A program made the translations under genes and the position numbers. DNA of 64,000 nucleotides, from the NCBI RefSeq assembly GCF_003692615.1, contig NZ_CP023540.1, forward strand, positions 1,426,001-1,490,000, written 5' to 3'. Numbering within the stretch: the first letter of the stretch is position 1; each line of letters starts with the position of its first letter. The notes beneath the pieces are model-generated. The model did not search any database. It was not told where the DNA came from and worked only from the letters and a program-made list of their open reading frames with translations. Below are positions 16,159-24,558 of the stretch, piece by piece. This DNA comes from Chryseobacterium sp. 6424 (GTDB lineage: Bacteria; Bacteroidota; Bacteroidia; Flavobacteriales; Weeksellaceae).

Positions 16159-19100
16159 TTACATCGCCTCCATCTTGAAGCTCATGCTCTCGATCACTTT
16201 CAGGATGGCTTCCACCGTATCCATCGAGGTCAGGCACGGCACGCCGTTCTCTACAGACATGCGGCGGATTTGGAAACCGTCGCGCTCGGCCTGCTTGCCT
16301 TTGGTGGTGGTGTTTACCACGTACTGCACCTTTCCTTTTTGAATGAGGTCGATCAGGTTGACATCTTCTTCGCCGATCTTGTAACCGATTTTCACCGGGA
16401 TGCCGGATTCCTCAAAATATCTGGCCGTACCCTCGGTGGCCCAGATGCGGAAACCGACTTCGTGGAAGCGCTTGGCGAACACAGCGGCTTCTTCTTTGTG
16501 CTTATCGGCCACGGTAAAGAGAATGGAACCGTGTGTGGGGACCTTTCGGCCAGCTGCTATGAAGCCTTTGTACAAAGCTTTTTCAAGTGTGGTATCTTTG
16601 CCCATTACCTCGCCGGTTGACTTCATTTCCGGCCCGAGAGAAGTGTCCACCTTGGTCAGTTTAGAAAAGGAAAAGACCGGAACTTTGACAAATACGCCTG
16701 GTTTATTGGGTGCCAGACCGATCTGATAGCCCAAATCCGCCAGTTTCTTACCGAGAATGGCTTTGGTGGCAAGGTTCGCCATCGGGATTTCGGTGATTTT
16801 AGACAGGAAAGGTACGGTTCTGCTCGATCTTGGATTCACCTCGATCACATATACTTCATCGTCTGAAAGTACGTACTGGATGTTCATCAGGCCGATGACC
16901 TTCAGCCCTTTTGCGAGCCTTTGGGTATAATCTACCAGGGTATTGATCTGCTGCTGACTGATGTTTTGGGGTGGATACACCGCGATAGAGTCGCCCGAGT
17001 GAACGCCGGCTCTTTCGATATGCTCCATAATGCCTGGAATTACGACGGTTTCGCCATCGCAGATCGCATCGATCTCTATTTCTTTGCCTGTCAGATAACG
17101 GTCGATGAGGATCGGGTGTTCTGAACTTTCCTTCACCGCGTTGGTCATATAGTGGCTGAGATCTTTTTCATCGTAAACGATTTCCATAGCGCGGCCACCC
17201 AATACATAACTTGGCCGAACCAACACCGGATAACCGATCTCTTCGGCGATGACGATGGCCTCTTCTTTGGTGAAACACGTTTTGCCCAGTGGCTGCGGAA
17301 TCTGAAGCTCCTGTAGGGCAGCTTCAAATTTGTTACGGTTTTCCGCACGGTCCAAATCTTCAAGCGAAGTGCCGAGAATCTGTACGCCGTGCGCTGCCAG
17401 TTTATCGGCCAGGTTGATGGCAGTCTGTCCGCCAAACTGCACTACCACGCCTTTTGGCTTCTCGAGTTCGATGATGTTCATTACCTCTTCTTCCGTTAAA
17501 GGCTCAAAGTAAAGTTTATCTGAGATCGAGAAATCTGTGGAAACAGTTTCGGGATTGTTATTGATGATGATAGCCTCGTAACCGAGTTCCTTAATGGCCC
17601 AAACCGAGTGCACGGTGGCGTAATCGAACTCCACGCCCTGGCCAATCCGAATCGGCCCGGAACCCAGCACGATGATTTTCTCCTTATCGGAAACAATGCT
17701 TTCGTTCTCCTCTTCATAAGTTCCGTAGAAATAAGGTGTTTCGCTCTCAAATTCAGCAGCGCAGGTATCTACCATTTTATAGACCGGCATGATATTGTTC
17801 TCTTTCCTGAACTCGAAGATGGTTTTCTGGTCAGATTCCCAAAGATGCGCGATGTGCAGGTCAGCAAATCCTAACTTCTTGGCCTGAAGAAGGGTTTTTG
17901 TATCGAACTTATTTTCAGCGATCACCTTTTCAAAGTCGATGAGCTTTTTGATTTTCCAGATGAAGAATTTATCTATTTTGCTCCATTCTACTATTTTTCC
18001 CCAATCGTAGCCACGTCGCAGGGCATCACCGATGATGAAGAGCCGCTCGTCATCGCAAACGCGGATTCTTCTTTCAATCTCTTCATCCGTCAGTGCTTCG
18101 GCCTGCTTCGTTTTCAAACCGATATGCCTTAAACCAGTTTCAAGGGAACGGATGGCTTTGTGCAAAGACTCCTCGAAGTTCCTGCCGATGGCCATCACCT
18201 CACCTGTGGCTTTCATCTGGGTTGAAAGTCGGCGGTCCGCGGTTTCGAATTTATCAAACGGGAAGCGCGGGAATTTGGTCACGACATAATCCAAGGCCGG
18301 CTCAAAGCACGCGTAGGTCTTGCCGGTAACCGGATTCATGATTTCATCTAAAGTAAGTCCGACAGCGATTTTTGCCGCGATCTTCGCGATAGGATAACCG
18401 GTAGCCTTACTCGCCAAAGCTGATGAACGCGACACACGCGGATTGACTTCGATGATATAATATTTAAAGGAAGCAGGATCTAAAGCAAGCTGTACGTTAC
18501 AACCGCCTTCGATGCCTAAAGCGCGAATGATCTTTAAAGATGAATTGCGAAGCATCTGATATTCGCGGTCCGACAAAGTCTGCGAAGGTGCCACCACAAT
18601 GGAATCACCCGTGTGAACGCCCACCGGATCGATGTTTTCCATATTGCACACGACGATGGCGTTATCGTTTTTGTCGCGCATCACTTCGTATTCAATTTCT
18701 TTGAAGCCGGCGATGGATTTTTCGATGAGGCATTGGGTAACCGGTGAATATTTAAGTCCGAAACTTGCGATTTCTTTTAGTTCCTCATCATTATGCGCTA
18801 TTCCGCCGCCCGTTCCGCCCATCGTAAAGGCAGGCCGAACGATGACCGGATAACCGATGTTGTGCGCAAACTCCAAAGCACCCTGCACCGTGTTTACAAT
18901 GTCGGAATCTGGCACCGGCTCGTTGAGTTCGCACATCAGCGCGCGGAAAAGGTCGCGGTCTTCGGCCTGGTTGATCGCCGAAAGCTTGGTGCCGAGAACT
19001 TCAACTTTGCACTCCTCGAGAATCCCGGATTTCTGCAATTCTACCGCCATGTTGAGTCCGGTTTGTCCGCCAAGAGTTGGCAGAAGTGCGTCCGGTCTTT

Positions 19101-19338
19101 CCTTTCGGATGATGTGGCTGACGAATTGCAACGAGATGGGTTCGATGTAAACTTTGTCGGCAATCTCCACGTCCGTCATGATGGTCGCGGGATTGGAGTT
19201 GATGAGGATTACTTTATAGCCTTCTTCGCGGAGTGCGAGACAGGCCTGTGTGCCTGCATAATCGAATTCCGCGGCCTGACCGATAATAATGGGTCCGGAG
19301 CCGATAACAAGGATGGTTTTTATGTCGTTTCTTTTCAT
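16159..19338 (-). CDS. carB: Carbamoyl-phosphate synthase large chain
   Basis: 1059 aa, normal for CarB. It makes carbamoyl phosphate from bicarbonate, two ATP and the ammonia supplied by CarA; the product feeds pyrB and arginine synthesis. It shows the duplicated ATP-grasp architecture: two preATP-grasp motifs ([21 protein letters not shown] near residue 12; [21 protein letters not shown] near residue 560), two [16 protein letters not shown] / [16 protein letters not shown] blocks, and a C-terminal MGS-like regulatory domain (about 930-1059, [18 protein letters not shown]). It is the last gene of pyrB-carA-IVP-carB, separated from carA by the four-helix-bundle gene. Confidence 0.97.
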   Translation of the reverse strand: MKRNDIKTILVIGSGPIIIGQAAEFDYAGTQACLALREEGYKVILINSNPATIMTDVEIADKVYIEPISLQFVSHIIRKERPDALLPTLGGQTGLNMAVELQKSGILEECKVEVLGTKLSAINQAEDRDLFRALMCELNEPVPDSDIVNTVQGALEFAHNIGYPVIVRPAFTMGGTGGGIAHNDEELKEIASFGLKYSPVTQCLIEKSIAGFKEIEYEVMRDKNDNAIVVCNMENIDPVGVHTGDSIVVAPSQTLSDREYQMLRNSSLKIIRALGIEGGCNVQLALDPASFKYYIIEVNPRVSRSSALASKATGYPIAKIAAKIAVGLTLDEIMNPVTGKTYACFEPALDYVVTKFPRFPFDKFETADRRLSTQMKATGEVMAIGRNFEESLHKAIRSLETGLRHIGLKTKQAEALTDEEIERRIRVCDDERLFIIGDALRRGYDWGKIVEWSKIDKFFIWKIKKLIDFEKVIAENKFDTKTLLQAKKLGFADLHIAHLWESDQKTIFEFRKENNIMPVYKMVDTCAAEFESETPYFYGTYEEENESIVSDKEKIIVLGSGPIRIGQGVEFDYATVHSVWAIKELGYEAIIINNNPETVSTDFSISDKLYFEPLTEEEVMNIIELEKPKGVVVQFGGQTAINLADKLAAHGVQILGTSLEDLDRAENRNKFEAALQELQIPQPLGKTCFTKEEAIVIAEEIGYPVLVRPSYVLGGRAMEIVYDEKDLSHYMTNAVKESSEHPILIDRYLTGKEIEIDAICDGETVVIPGIMEHIERAGVHSGDSIAVYPPQNISQQQINTLVDYTQRLAKGLKVIGLMNIQYVLSDDEVYVIEVNPRSSRTVPFLSKITEIPMANLATKAILGKKLADLGYQIGLAPNKPGVFVKVPVFSFSKLTKVDTSLGPEMKSTGEVMGKDTTLEKALYKGFIAAGRKVPTHGSILFTVADKHKEEAAVFAKRFHEVGFRIWATEGTARYFEESGIPVKIGYKIGEEDVNLIDLIQKGKVQYVVNTTTKGKQAERDGFQIRRMSVENGVPCLTSMDTVEAILKVIESMSFKMEAM

Positions 19339-19350
19339 TTTTTATAATAG

Positions 19351-19379
19351 ATTCAAGAGTCAAGAACCGAGATTCAAGA
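19351..19379. repeat. Degenerate 7-bp array, left arm of the IVP cassette
   Basis: Units on the plus strand: ATTCAAG, AGTCAAG, AACCGAG, ATTCAAG (19351-19378). The stop codon of the four-helix-bundle gene (19374-19376) lies inside the array. The array is the reverse complement, in style, of the one on the other side of the gene. Confidence 0.7.
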
Positions 19380-19733
19380 TTTTTTTACAAGGTTGTTTTT
19401 AAAGGAATAGATCATTTTTTGAATTTCAGAGACATCGGCAATCAAGTCATTGGCAGAAACATCGCCTAAAAGTTCAAGTTCTTTAGATAAAATTAACTGT
19501 GTCTGAAGCTCAAATGCAGATCCTAGTGCGATTGCGAGGAAATGATTGAATTCTTTATCGCTGTTTCTACCGGAACCTTCAGCAATATTTGAGGGAATTG
19601 AAATTGCGGCACGTTTCATTTGAGACACCAATCCAAACTTCTCGTCCACGGGAAGTTGTGCAGAAAGAAGATAGATCTTCCTCGCGAAAGCCATCGATTT
19701 CTGCCAGAATATCAATTTTTCAAAATTGTGCAT
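19374..19733 (-). CDS. Four-helix-bundle protein (23S rRNA IVP / S23 family)
   Basis: 119 aa, TIGR02436-type. It has the family signature EKLIFWQKSMAFARKIYLL, then KFGLVSQMKRAAISIPSNIAEGSGR, then a helix with EFNHFLAIALGSAFELQTQL and a C-terminal helix QKMIYSFKNNL. The family includes proteins encoded in intervening sequences of 23S rRNA genes and the bAvd accessory protein of diversity-generating retroelements; its own function is unknown. Here it interrupts a pyrimidine operon. Its start codon overlaps the end of carA by 14 bases and 7-bp repeat arrays flank it in inverted orientation, so it looks inserted. Translation is probably coupled to carA. Confidence 0.88.
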   Translation of the reverse strand: MHNFEKLIFWQKSMAFARKIYLLSAQLPVDEKFGLVSQMKRAAISIPSNIAEGSGRNSDKEFNHFLAIALGSAFELQTQLILSKELELLGDVSANDLIADVSEIQKMIYSFKNNLVKKS

Positions 19734-20838
19734 GCTCCTGCTCTTGATTCTTGGCTGTTGATTCCTGATTCTTAAAATCCTTCATTAAACTGATAAAGTC
19801 ATCAAACAAATAGTTGGCATCCTCCGGCCCGGGGCTGGCTTCGGGGTGATACTGTACGGAAAAGCATGGGTGGAACTTATGCCGCAGGCCTTCATTGGTA
19901 CGGTCGTTCAGCGCGATATGAGTTTCAATGAGGTCGGTGCTTCTCAGACTTTCCTGATCGATCGCATAACCGTGATTCTGGGAAGTGATGGCGACTTTGT
20001 TCTTCTCTAAATCCAACACCGGATGATTGCCGCCGCGGTGTCCGAATTTGAGTTTGAAAGTTTTGGCCCCGCAGGCTAAACCAATCAGCTGATGCCCAAG
20101 ACAGATGCCGAAAATCGGTACCTTTCCTAATAATCCGTTGATAAGCGCAGGCGCGCCCTTCACATCTTCGGGATCGCCGGGACCATTCGAAAGCATGATT
20201 CCATCGGGCTTCATCAATAAAATCTCCTCAGCGGTGATGTCTTGTGACACTACAATCACGTCGCACTCGCGGTGCGTAAGTTCGCGCAAGATGCCGAGTT
20301 TGGAACCGAAATCTACCAGCACGACCTTTAGGCCTCTGCCAGGGCTTGCGTACGGCGTTTCGGTTGATACACTGGCAACCTGATCGGTGGGCAGACCGGT
20401 GGTCTTAAGGTTTTGTACCACAGTACTTTCATCTTCATCGGCATTTACGATGATGCCTTTCACAACACCTTTATCCCTTAAAACCCTTGTGAGTCGTCGG
20501 GTATCGATCTCGGAAATACCTGAGAGGTTTTTATTCCTAAAAAACTCATCAAGCGTCATCTGGTTACGGAAATTAGACGGGAAATCACACAGTTCCTTTA
20601 CGATCAGGCCTTTTATGGCGGGTTCTATACTTTCGTAGTCATCGCGGTTGATGCCGTAGTTGCCGATGAGCGGATATGTCATGCACACGATCTGTCCGCA
20701 ATATGAGGGGTCGGAAATAAGTTCCTGATAGCCTGTCATTCCGGTATTGAAGACCACCTCGCCGAGGATATCCTGATCAGCACCGAAACCCTGACCATGG
20801 AACACTTCGCCCGTTTCTAATATTAATTTTTTGTTCAT
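19720..20838 (-). CDS. carA: Carbamoyl-phosphate synthase small chain
   Basis: 372-aa glutaminase subunit that passes ammonia to CarB. The N-terminal CarA domain (about 1-150, DPSYCGQIVCMTYPLIGNYGI) is followed by a class I glutamine amidotransferase domain with GNGPGDP-type LSNGPGDPED, the nucleophile motif GICLGHQLIGLA and the catalytic His-Glu in QYHPEASPGPED. The last 16 residues (NQESTAKNQEQEHAQF) look foreign: they are translated from the 7-bp repeat array next to the inserted gene. It is the second gene of the operon, 103 bases after pyrB. Confidence 0.96.
   Translation of the reverse strand: MNKKLILETGEVFHGQGFGADQDILGEVVFNTGMTGYQELISDPSYCGQIVCMTYPLIGNYGINRDDYESIEPAIKGLIVKELCDFPSNFRNQMTLDEFFRNKNLSGISEIDTRRLTRVLRDKGVVKGIIVNADEDESTVVQNLKTTGLPTDQVASVSTETPYASPGRGLKVVLVDFGSKLGILRELTHRECDVIVVSQDITAEEILLMKPDGIMLSNGPGDPEDVKGAPALINGLLGKVPIFGICLGHQLIGLACGAKTFKLKFGHRGGNHPVLDLEKNKVAITSQNHGYAIDQESLRSTDLIETHIALNDRTNEGLRHKFHPCFSVQYHPEASPGPEDANYLFDDFISLMKDFKNQESTAKNQEQEHAQF
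19734..19775. repeat. Degenerate 7-bp array, right arm of the IVP cassette
   Basis: Six contiguous heptamers on the plus strand (GCTCCTG, CTCTTGA, TTCTTGG, CTGTTGA, TTCCTGA, TTCTTAA). The array encodes the last residues of CarA and ends at the start codon of the four-helix-bundle gene. Confidence 0.7.
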
Positions 20839-20852
20839 TTATTTTATATTTT

Positions 20853-20939
20853 AGAATCAAGATGCAAGACGCAAGACTTTGCACTGCAGATTCTTCGTTT
20901 ACAGCTCTTGGCTTCTGGCTCTTGGCTCTTGACTTCAGC
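20853..20939. repeat. Second heptamer array pair, no gene inside
   Basis: In the pyrB-carA gap the plus strand has AATCAAG, ATGCAAG, ACGCAAG (20855-20875) and then, about 30 bases later, CTCTTGG, CTTCTGG, CTCTTGG, CTCTTGA (20905-20932). Orientation and motif are the same as in the arms around the four-helix-bundle gene, but the interior is empty. Confidence 0.65.
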
Positions 20940-20941
20940 TT

Positions 20942-21832
20942 CTACTTAAACTTAAATCCTTTAGTTTCCAGCGCATCTTTAAGGATCGCCATGCGCGCGA
21001 AAACGCCGTTTTCCATCTGTTTAAAGATTCTGGAGCGGCTGCATTCAACAAGCTCACTGTCGATTTCCACATTTCGGTTTATAGGTGCCGGATGCATGAT
21101 GATTGCGTTTTCCTTCATCATCTTCTCGCGGTCTATCGTCAAACCAAACTTACGGTGATAGCTATCAAGCGAAATTTTCATCTTTTCGCCATGTCTTTCA
21201 TGCTGGATTCTTAGGAGCATCAGCACATCCACTTCCTTCACGAGTTCATCGATGCTCATATAAGTTCCGTTGATGATGGTGCCTTCATCGAACCACTTTT
21301 CAGGACCGGAGAAAAACACCTTAGCACCCAGTTTCCGCAGTGCTTCAGCGTTTGAATTGGCTACGCGGCTGTGCTTCACATCTCCCACGATGCCGACTTT
21401 CAGGCCTTTGAAATTGCCAAATTCCTGCTGAATAGTCATCAGATCCAATAGCGTTTGAGAAGGGTGATTACCGCTGCCATCGCCACCGTTGATGATGGGG
21501 ATATCAATATTCCGCAGTTCTTCATAATACTTATCCTGCTTATGACGGATGACAAGGAGATCGATACCTAAACTTTGCAGTGTCTTTACCGTATCATACA
21601 GCGATTCGCCCTTGTTGACGGAACTTGAATTAACGGCAAAAGGTACTACCTGCAGACCAAGCTGGCGCTGTGCCATATAAAAACTGGTTTTCGTGCGGGT
21701 ACTGTCTTCAAAAAACAGGTTCGAAACATAGATCTCCTCTGTTGCCCTAAGTCTTTTTCCCTGTGCAAATTCTTCCGCTGAGCGAAGCAGCGTCTGGATT
21801 TTTTCAGCGGTTAATTCGTTTGTTGTAAGCAT
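20942..21832 (-). CDS. pyrB: Aspartate carbamoyltransferase catalytic chain
   Basis: 296 aa, typical for PyrB. It condenses carbamoyl phosphate with aspartate, the committed step of pyrimidine synthesis. Visible are the carbamoyl-phosphate motif [30 protein letters not shown], the [13 protein letters not shown] block and [17 protein letters not shown], with HPAPINRN near the C-terminus. It is the first structural gene of the operon. A leader ORF and an intrinsic terminator lie directly upstream, so expression is probably set by attenuation. No pyrI regulatory-chain gene is adjacent. Confidence 0.96.
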   Translation of the reverse strand: MLTTNELTAEKIQTLLRSAEEFAQGKRLRATEEIYVSNLFFEDSTRTKTSFYMAQRQLGLQVVPFAVNSSSVNKGESLYDTVKTLQSLGIDLLVIRHKQDKYYEELRNIDIPIINGGDGSGNHPSQTLLDLMTIQQEFGNFKGLKVGIVGDVKHSRVANSNAEALRKLGAKVFFSGPEKWFDEGTIINGTYMSIDELVKEVDVLMLLRIQHERHGEKMKISLDSYHRKFGLTIDREKMMKENAIIMHPAPINRNVEIDSELVECSRSRIFKQMENGVFARMAILKDALETKGFKFK

Positions 21833-21851
21833 AGTTATGTACTTTTAAATC

Positions 21852-21882
21852 AAAAAAAAACGAAGCCAAAATGACTTCGTTA
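21852..21882 (-). terminator. Intrinsic terminator in the pyrB leader (attenuator)
   Basis: On the minus strand the stem AACGAAGTCA/TGGCTTCGTT (21872-21881 with 21859-21868; ten pairs with one G-U) closes a 3-base loop and is followed by a run of T (plus-strand A at 21852-21858). It lies 20 bases before the pyrB start codon and after the pyr promoter, so it can only act as a regulated terminator. Its first stem bases are the last bases of the leader ORF stop codon. Confidence 0.85.
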
Positions 21883-21954
21883 AATAAAACAAATATTGTT
21901 ATGCCCGGCATCGCTGCCAGCCTCTTTATAAACTAATGGAAATGTGTTTCTCAT
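21880..21954 (-). CDS. Putative pyr leader peptide (pyrL-like)
   Basis: 24 codons: ATG at 21954, TAA at 21882-21880, read as MRNTFPLVYKEAGSDAG then HNNICFI. The last seven codons are very U-rich (AAC AAT ATT TGT TTT ATT TAA) and the stop codon overlaps the terminator stem, so a ribosome finishing the peptide would cover the 5' arm and allow read-through. The middle codons also form a 6-bp hairpin capped by a GCGA tetraloop (around 21905-21924). The ATG lies only 6 bases after the TATCTTTG box, so initiation would be almost leaderless. Whether it is translated is not shown by sequence alone. Confidence 0.55.
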   Translation of the reverse strand: MRNTFPLVYKEAGSDAGHNNICFI

Positions 21955-21960
21955 TAGTTG

Positions 21961-21968
21961 CAAAGATA
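21961..21968 (-). promoter_or_regulatory. Promoter -7 box of the pyr operon (TATCTTTG)
   Basis: Exact TAnnTTTG match on the minus strand. No clear TTG is seen at the -33 position, only a T-rich tract. Transcription would begin at or just before the leader ATG. Confidence 0.65.
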
Positions 21969-22094
21969 ATAATTTTTCATAAATAGAGATAAAAATATTC
22001 GCATTGGGATAAAAAACCTTCCAAAAAGATAAGGGCAGATATATGTCAGTTTAAATTGTGTCTCTTCGTTACCTAAAAAATGATTTCAGAATCT

Positions 22095-22102
22095 TACCTT
22101 TG
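22095..22102 (+). promoter_or_regulatory. Promoter -7 box of the transaldolase gene (TACCTTTG)
   Basis: TAnnTTTG match 19 bases before the ATG at 22122. It excludes the in-frame ATG at 22080, which lies upstream of it. Confidence 0.7.
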
Positions 22103-22121
22103 TACAAATCAAAAAAAATAT

Positions 22122-22775
22122 ATGAAATTTTTTATCGACACTGCCAATCTGGATCAGATTAAAGAGGCGCAGGATTTGGGAATTTTAGACGGCGTTACCA
22201 CCAACCCTACGCTTATGGCGAAGGAAGGAATCTCTGGGAAAGAAGCCATCAATAACCATTACAAGACCATTTGCGATATTGTAGATGGGGATATTTCAGC
22301 AGAGGTTTTAAGCACCACCTACGAAGAAATGATTAAGGAAGGTGACGAACTCGCGGCCATCCACCCAAATATCGTAGTGAAAATCCCGATGATTAAAGAC
22401 GGTATTAAAGCGTTAAAATATTTTTCGGACAAAGGAATCAAGACCAACTGTACGCTTATATTCTCGGCTGGGCAGGCCTTACTTGCTGCAAAAGCTGGTG
22501 CGACTTATGTTTCGCCATTCTTAGGCAGACTTGATGACATTTCTGTTGATGGTCTTAACCTTATTGAAGAAATCCGCGTAATTTTCGATAACTATATGTT
22601 CGACACAGAAATTCTTGCTGCATCTATCCGTTCTCCGATGCATATTATCAATTGTGCAAAGATTGGGGCAGATGTGGTTACTTCCCCACTGGCTTCTATT
22701 TTAAACTTACTGAACCATCCACTTACCGATAAAGGGTTAGAACAATTTGTATCCGATGCCAAAAAACTTGGATAA
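22122..22775 (+). CDS. fsa: Transaldolase / fructose-6-phosphate aldolase family
   Basis: 217 aa, the short TalC/FSA class of transaldolases. Blocks: [46 protein letters not shown] with the Schiff-base Lys87, and [31 protein letters not shown]. It either transfers dihydroxyacetone units in the pentose phosphate pathway or cleaves fructose 6-phosphate; sequence does not separate the two. The start is set by the promoter at 22095-22102. It is divergent from the pyr operon and followed by its own terminator. Confidence 0.9.
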   Translation: MKFFIDTANLDQIKEAQDLGILDGVTTNPTLMAKEGISGKEAINNHYKTICDIVDGDISAEVLSTTYEEMIKEGDELAAIHPNIVVKIPMIKDGIKALKYFSDKGIKTNCTLIFSAGQALLAAKAGATYVSPFLGRLDDISVDGLNLIEEIRVIFDNYMFDTEILAASIRSPMHIINCAKIGADVVTSPLASILNLLNHPLTDKGLEQFVSDAKKLG

Positions 22776-22782
22776 TTACTTG

Positions 22783-22808
22783 AACCACTTTCTCCAAAGT
22801 GGTTTTTT
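22783..22808 (+). terminator. Intrinsic terminator of the transaldolase gene
   Basis: 9-bp perfect stem (22783-22791 with 22796-22804, loop 4) followed by T7, seven bases after the stop. Confidence 0.9.
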
Positions 22809-22827
22809 TATTTCTTGAATAAATAAG

Positions 22828-22858
22828 TTGTGTGCAATTTAATTGTTTACTATCTTTG
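22828..22858 (+). promoter_or_regulatory. Promoter of the nitroreductase-ohrR-ohr operon
   Basis: -33 TTG at 22828-22830 and -7 TATCTTTG at 22851-22858, 20 bases apart, a full Bacteroidota promoter. It rules out the in-frame upstream start at 22830 and supports ATG 22881. Confidence 0.8.
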
Positions 22859-22880
22859 TAATGTAAAAAAATTTAATTTT

Positions 22881-23513
22881 ATGTCACTATTAGAGAATCT
22901 AAATTGGAGACATGCGGTGAAAGCCTATGATCCAACAAAAAAAATTGCCGAAGAAGAACTTAACAAGATACTCGAAGCCGCACGCTTGGCACCAACCTCC
23001 TCTGGTCTGCAGCCTTTTCGTGTGATTGTAGTAGAAAACCAGGAGCTTAAAGAAAATATGGTAAAAGGCGCCCTGAACCCCGAAGTGATGAGAGACTGCT
23101 CCCACGTATTGGTCTTCGCCGCATGGGATAACTACTCTGCCGAAAAAATTGATAAAGTATACGATTATCATACTGATGTACGAGAGTTACCGCGAGGACG
23201 CTTTGGCAGCTATACCGACCAACTGAAAACAATATACGGCGCACAGACCGCAGAGCAAAATTTCGCACATACCGCACGACAAACTTACATCGCATTGGGA
23301 CTTGCCATGGCACAAGCCGCAGAACTGAAGATTGACAGTACCCCAGCAGAAGGATTCAGTAATGAAGTGGTTGATGAAATACTAGGACTTAATGAACTTG
23401 GCCTGAAAAGTGTTACACTGCTGTATCTGGGATATCGTGATGCTGAAAATGACTGGCTTTCTAAAATGAAAAAAGTCCGCATCCCGATGGAGGAGTTCAT
23501 CATCAGGAAATAA
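22881..23513 (+). CDS. NAD(P)H-dependent nitroreductase-family oxidoreductase
   Basis: 210-aa FMN oxidoreductase of the NfsB/YfkO type. N-terminal WRHAVKAYDPTKKIAEEELNKILEAARLAPTSSGLQPFRVIVV holds the FMN-phosphate and ring contacts; AARQTYIALGLAMAQAAELKIDSTPAEGF and VTLLYLGYRDAENDWLSKMKKVRIPMEEFI complete the family pattern. Such enzymes reduce nitroaromatics, quinones or flavin in the cytoplasm; the physiological substrate is unknown. It is first in a three-gene unit with ohrR (14 bases on) and ohr, which suggests a role in oxidative or electrophile stress. Confidence 0.87.
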   Translation: MSLLENLNWRHAVKAYDPTKKIAEEELNKILEAARLAPTSSGLQPFRVIVVENQELKENMVKGALNPEVMRDCSHVLVFAAWDNYSAEKIDKVYDYHTDVRELPRGRFGSYTDQLKTIYGAQTAEQNFAHTARQTYIALGLAMAQAAELKIDSTPAEGFSNEVVDEILGLNELGLKSVTLLYLGYRDAENDWLSKMKKVRIPMEEFIIRK

Positions 23514-23527
23514 TAACAGTAACCATT

Positions 23528-23962
23528 ATGGAAAACAGCCAAACGCCTAAGCTTGGCGAACAGCTTTGCTTTCCGTTTTATCTAATTGCTAAGGAAATCG
23601 CAAACCTGTACCGTCCTTTTCTTGAAGAGCTGGGCATTACATATCCGCAATATCTGGTCATGATGATCCTTTGGGAAGAACAGCCACAGACGGTAAACCA
23701 GATCGGGGAAAAACTTACCTTAGACAGCGGCACCTTAACGCCACTCCTTAAAAGACTTGAGGCTAAAGGCTACCTGACCAGAAAAAGAAAAGTTGAGGAT
23801 GAACGTGTGGTACAGATTTTCCTTACCGATGAAGGAACTGTCTTGCAGCATGAGGCCTGCCTGATCCCAGGAAGAATGAATGAAAAACTGGGCTTAACAG
23901 ACCAAGATTTATGCGAATTGAAAAACACCCTTCATAAACTTTTGACTACCATTAAAAAATAA
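23528..23962 (+). CDS. ohrR: OhrR-type MarR family regulator
   Basis: 144-aa winged-helix repressor. The reactive Cys14 lies in GEQLCFPFYLIAKE, the position and context of the peroxide-sensing Cys of OhrR. The DNA-binding wing is at LTLDSGTLTPLLKRLEAKGYLTRKRKVEDERVVQIFLTDEG. OhrR proteins release DNA when organic hydroperoxides oxidise this Cys. It lies 3 bases before ohr, its classic target, and within the operon it probably regulates. Confidence 0.92.
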   Translation: MENSQTPKLGEQLCFPFYLIAKEIANLYRPFLEELGITYPQYLVMMILWEEQPQTVNQIGEKLTLDSGTLTPLLKRLEAKGYLTRKRKVEDERVVQIFLTDEGTVLQHEACLIPGRMNEKLGLTDQDLCELKNTLHKLLTTIKK

Positions 23963-23965
23963 AAT

Positions 23966-24388
23966 ATGAAAACATTGTACAACACAAGCGTTACAGCCAC
24001 CGGCGGACGCGACGGACATGTGAAAAGTGATAACGGCATCCTGGAACTGGATGTAAGAACACCGAAAGCTTTAGGTGGTAAAAATGATGACTTTGCGAAT
24101 CCTGAAATGTTATTTGCCGCTGGTTATGCCGCCTGTTTCGATAGTGCGCTAAACCTAATGATTAGAAAAAATAAATCAGCCGCGGGCCAGACTACCGTAA
24201 CCGCAGATGTAGGCATTGGGCCGAATGACCAAGGTGGTTTTGGCCTTCAGGTGGCGCTTCAGGTAAACGTACCCGGCGTATCGCTGCAAGAAGCACAATC
24301 TCTGGTAGAGCAGGCTCATCAAGTTTGCCCATACTCCAACGCTACCCGTAACAATATTGATGTAAGCTTACAGGTCACCAACAATTAG
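23966..24388 (+). CDS. ohr: Organic hydroperoxide resistance protein (OsmC/Ohr)
   Basis: 140-aa thiol peroxidase of the Ohr group that reduces organic hydroperoxides through the redox pair Cys57 (GYAACFDSAL) and Cys121 (VCPYSNATR), using lipoylated partners in studied species. Length and the NPEMLFAAGYAACF block fit Ohr rather than OsmC. It starts 3 bases after the ohrR stop, indicating translational coupling. Confidence 0.94.
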   Translation: MKTLYNTSVTATGGRDGHVKSDNGILELDVRTPKALGGKNDDFANPEMLFAAGYAACFDSALNLMIRKNKSAAGQTTVTADVGIGPNDQGGFGLQVALQVNVPGVSLQEAQSLVEQAHQVCPYSNATRNNIDVSLQVTNN

Positions 24389-24418
24389 ACGGTTCTGAAA
24401 CACAAAAAAAACGAAATA

Positions 24419-24455
24419 AAAAACCGGCACACTTCCCAGGAAGTGTGCCGGTTTT
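24419..24455. terminator. Strong intrinsic terminator after ohr
   Basis: Near-perfect stem of about 15 bp (24421-24436 with 24439-24454) with A-rich and T-rich flanks. It could stop transcription from ohr and also lies just past the 3' end of the tRNA on the other strand. Confidence 0.85.
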
Positions 24456-24459
24456 CGTG

Positions 24460-24533
24460 TGACCGCGGAGGGATTCGAACCCCCAACCCTCAGAGCCGAA
24501 ATCTGATATTCTATCCAGTTGAACTACGCAGCC
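24460..24533 (-). tRNA. tRNA-Arg (anticodon TCG)
   Basis: The minus strand begins GGCTGCG and ends CGCGGTC plus discriminator A, closing a 7-bp acceptor stem with two wobble pairs. The anticodon stem TCAGA/TCTGA encloses loop TTTCGGC, giving anticodon TCG (codon CGA, Arg). The T-arm contains GGTTCGAATC. CCA is not encoded. It is preceded by no tRNA neighbours. Confidence 0.92.
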
Positions 24534-24558
24534 TTATTTCAGTCGGATCGGTAACCTA

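Noticed and set aside
22080..22121. Upstream in-frame start for the transaldolase gene
   Set aside because: A TAnnTTTG box (22095-22102) lies inside the extra codons and the family begins MKFFIDTA.
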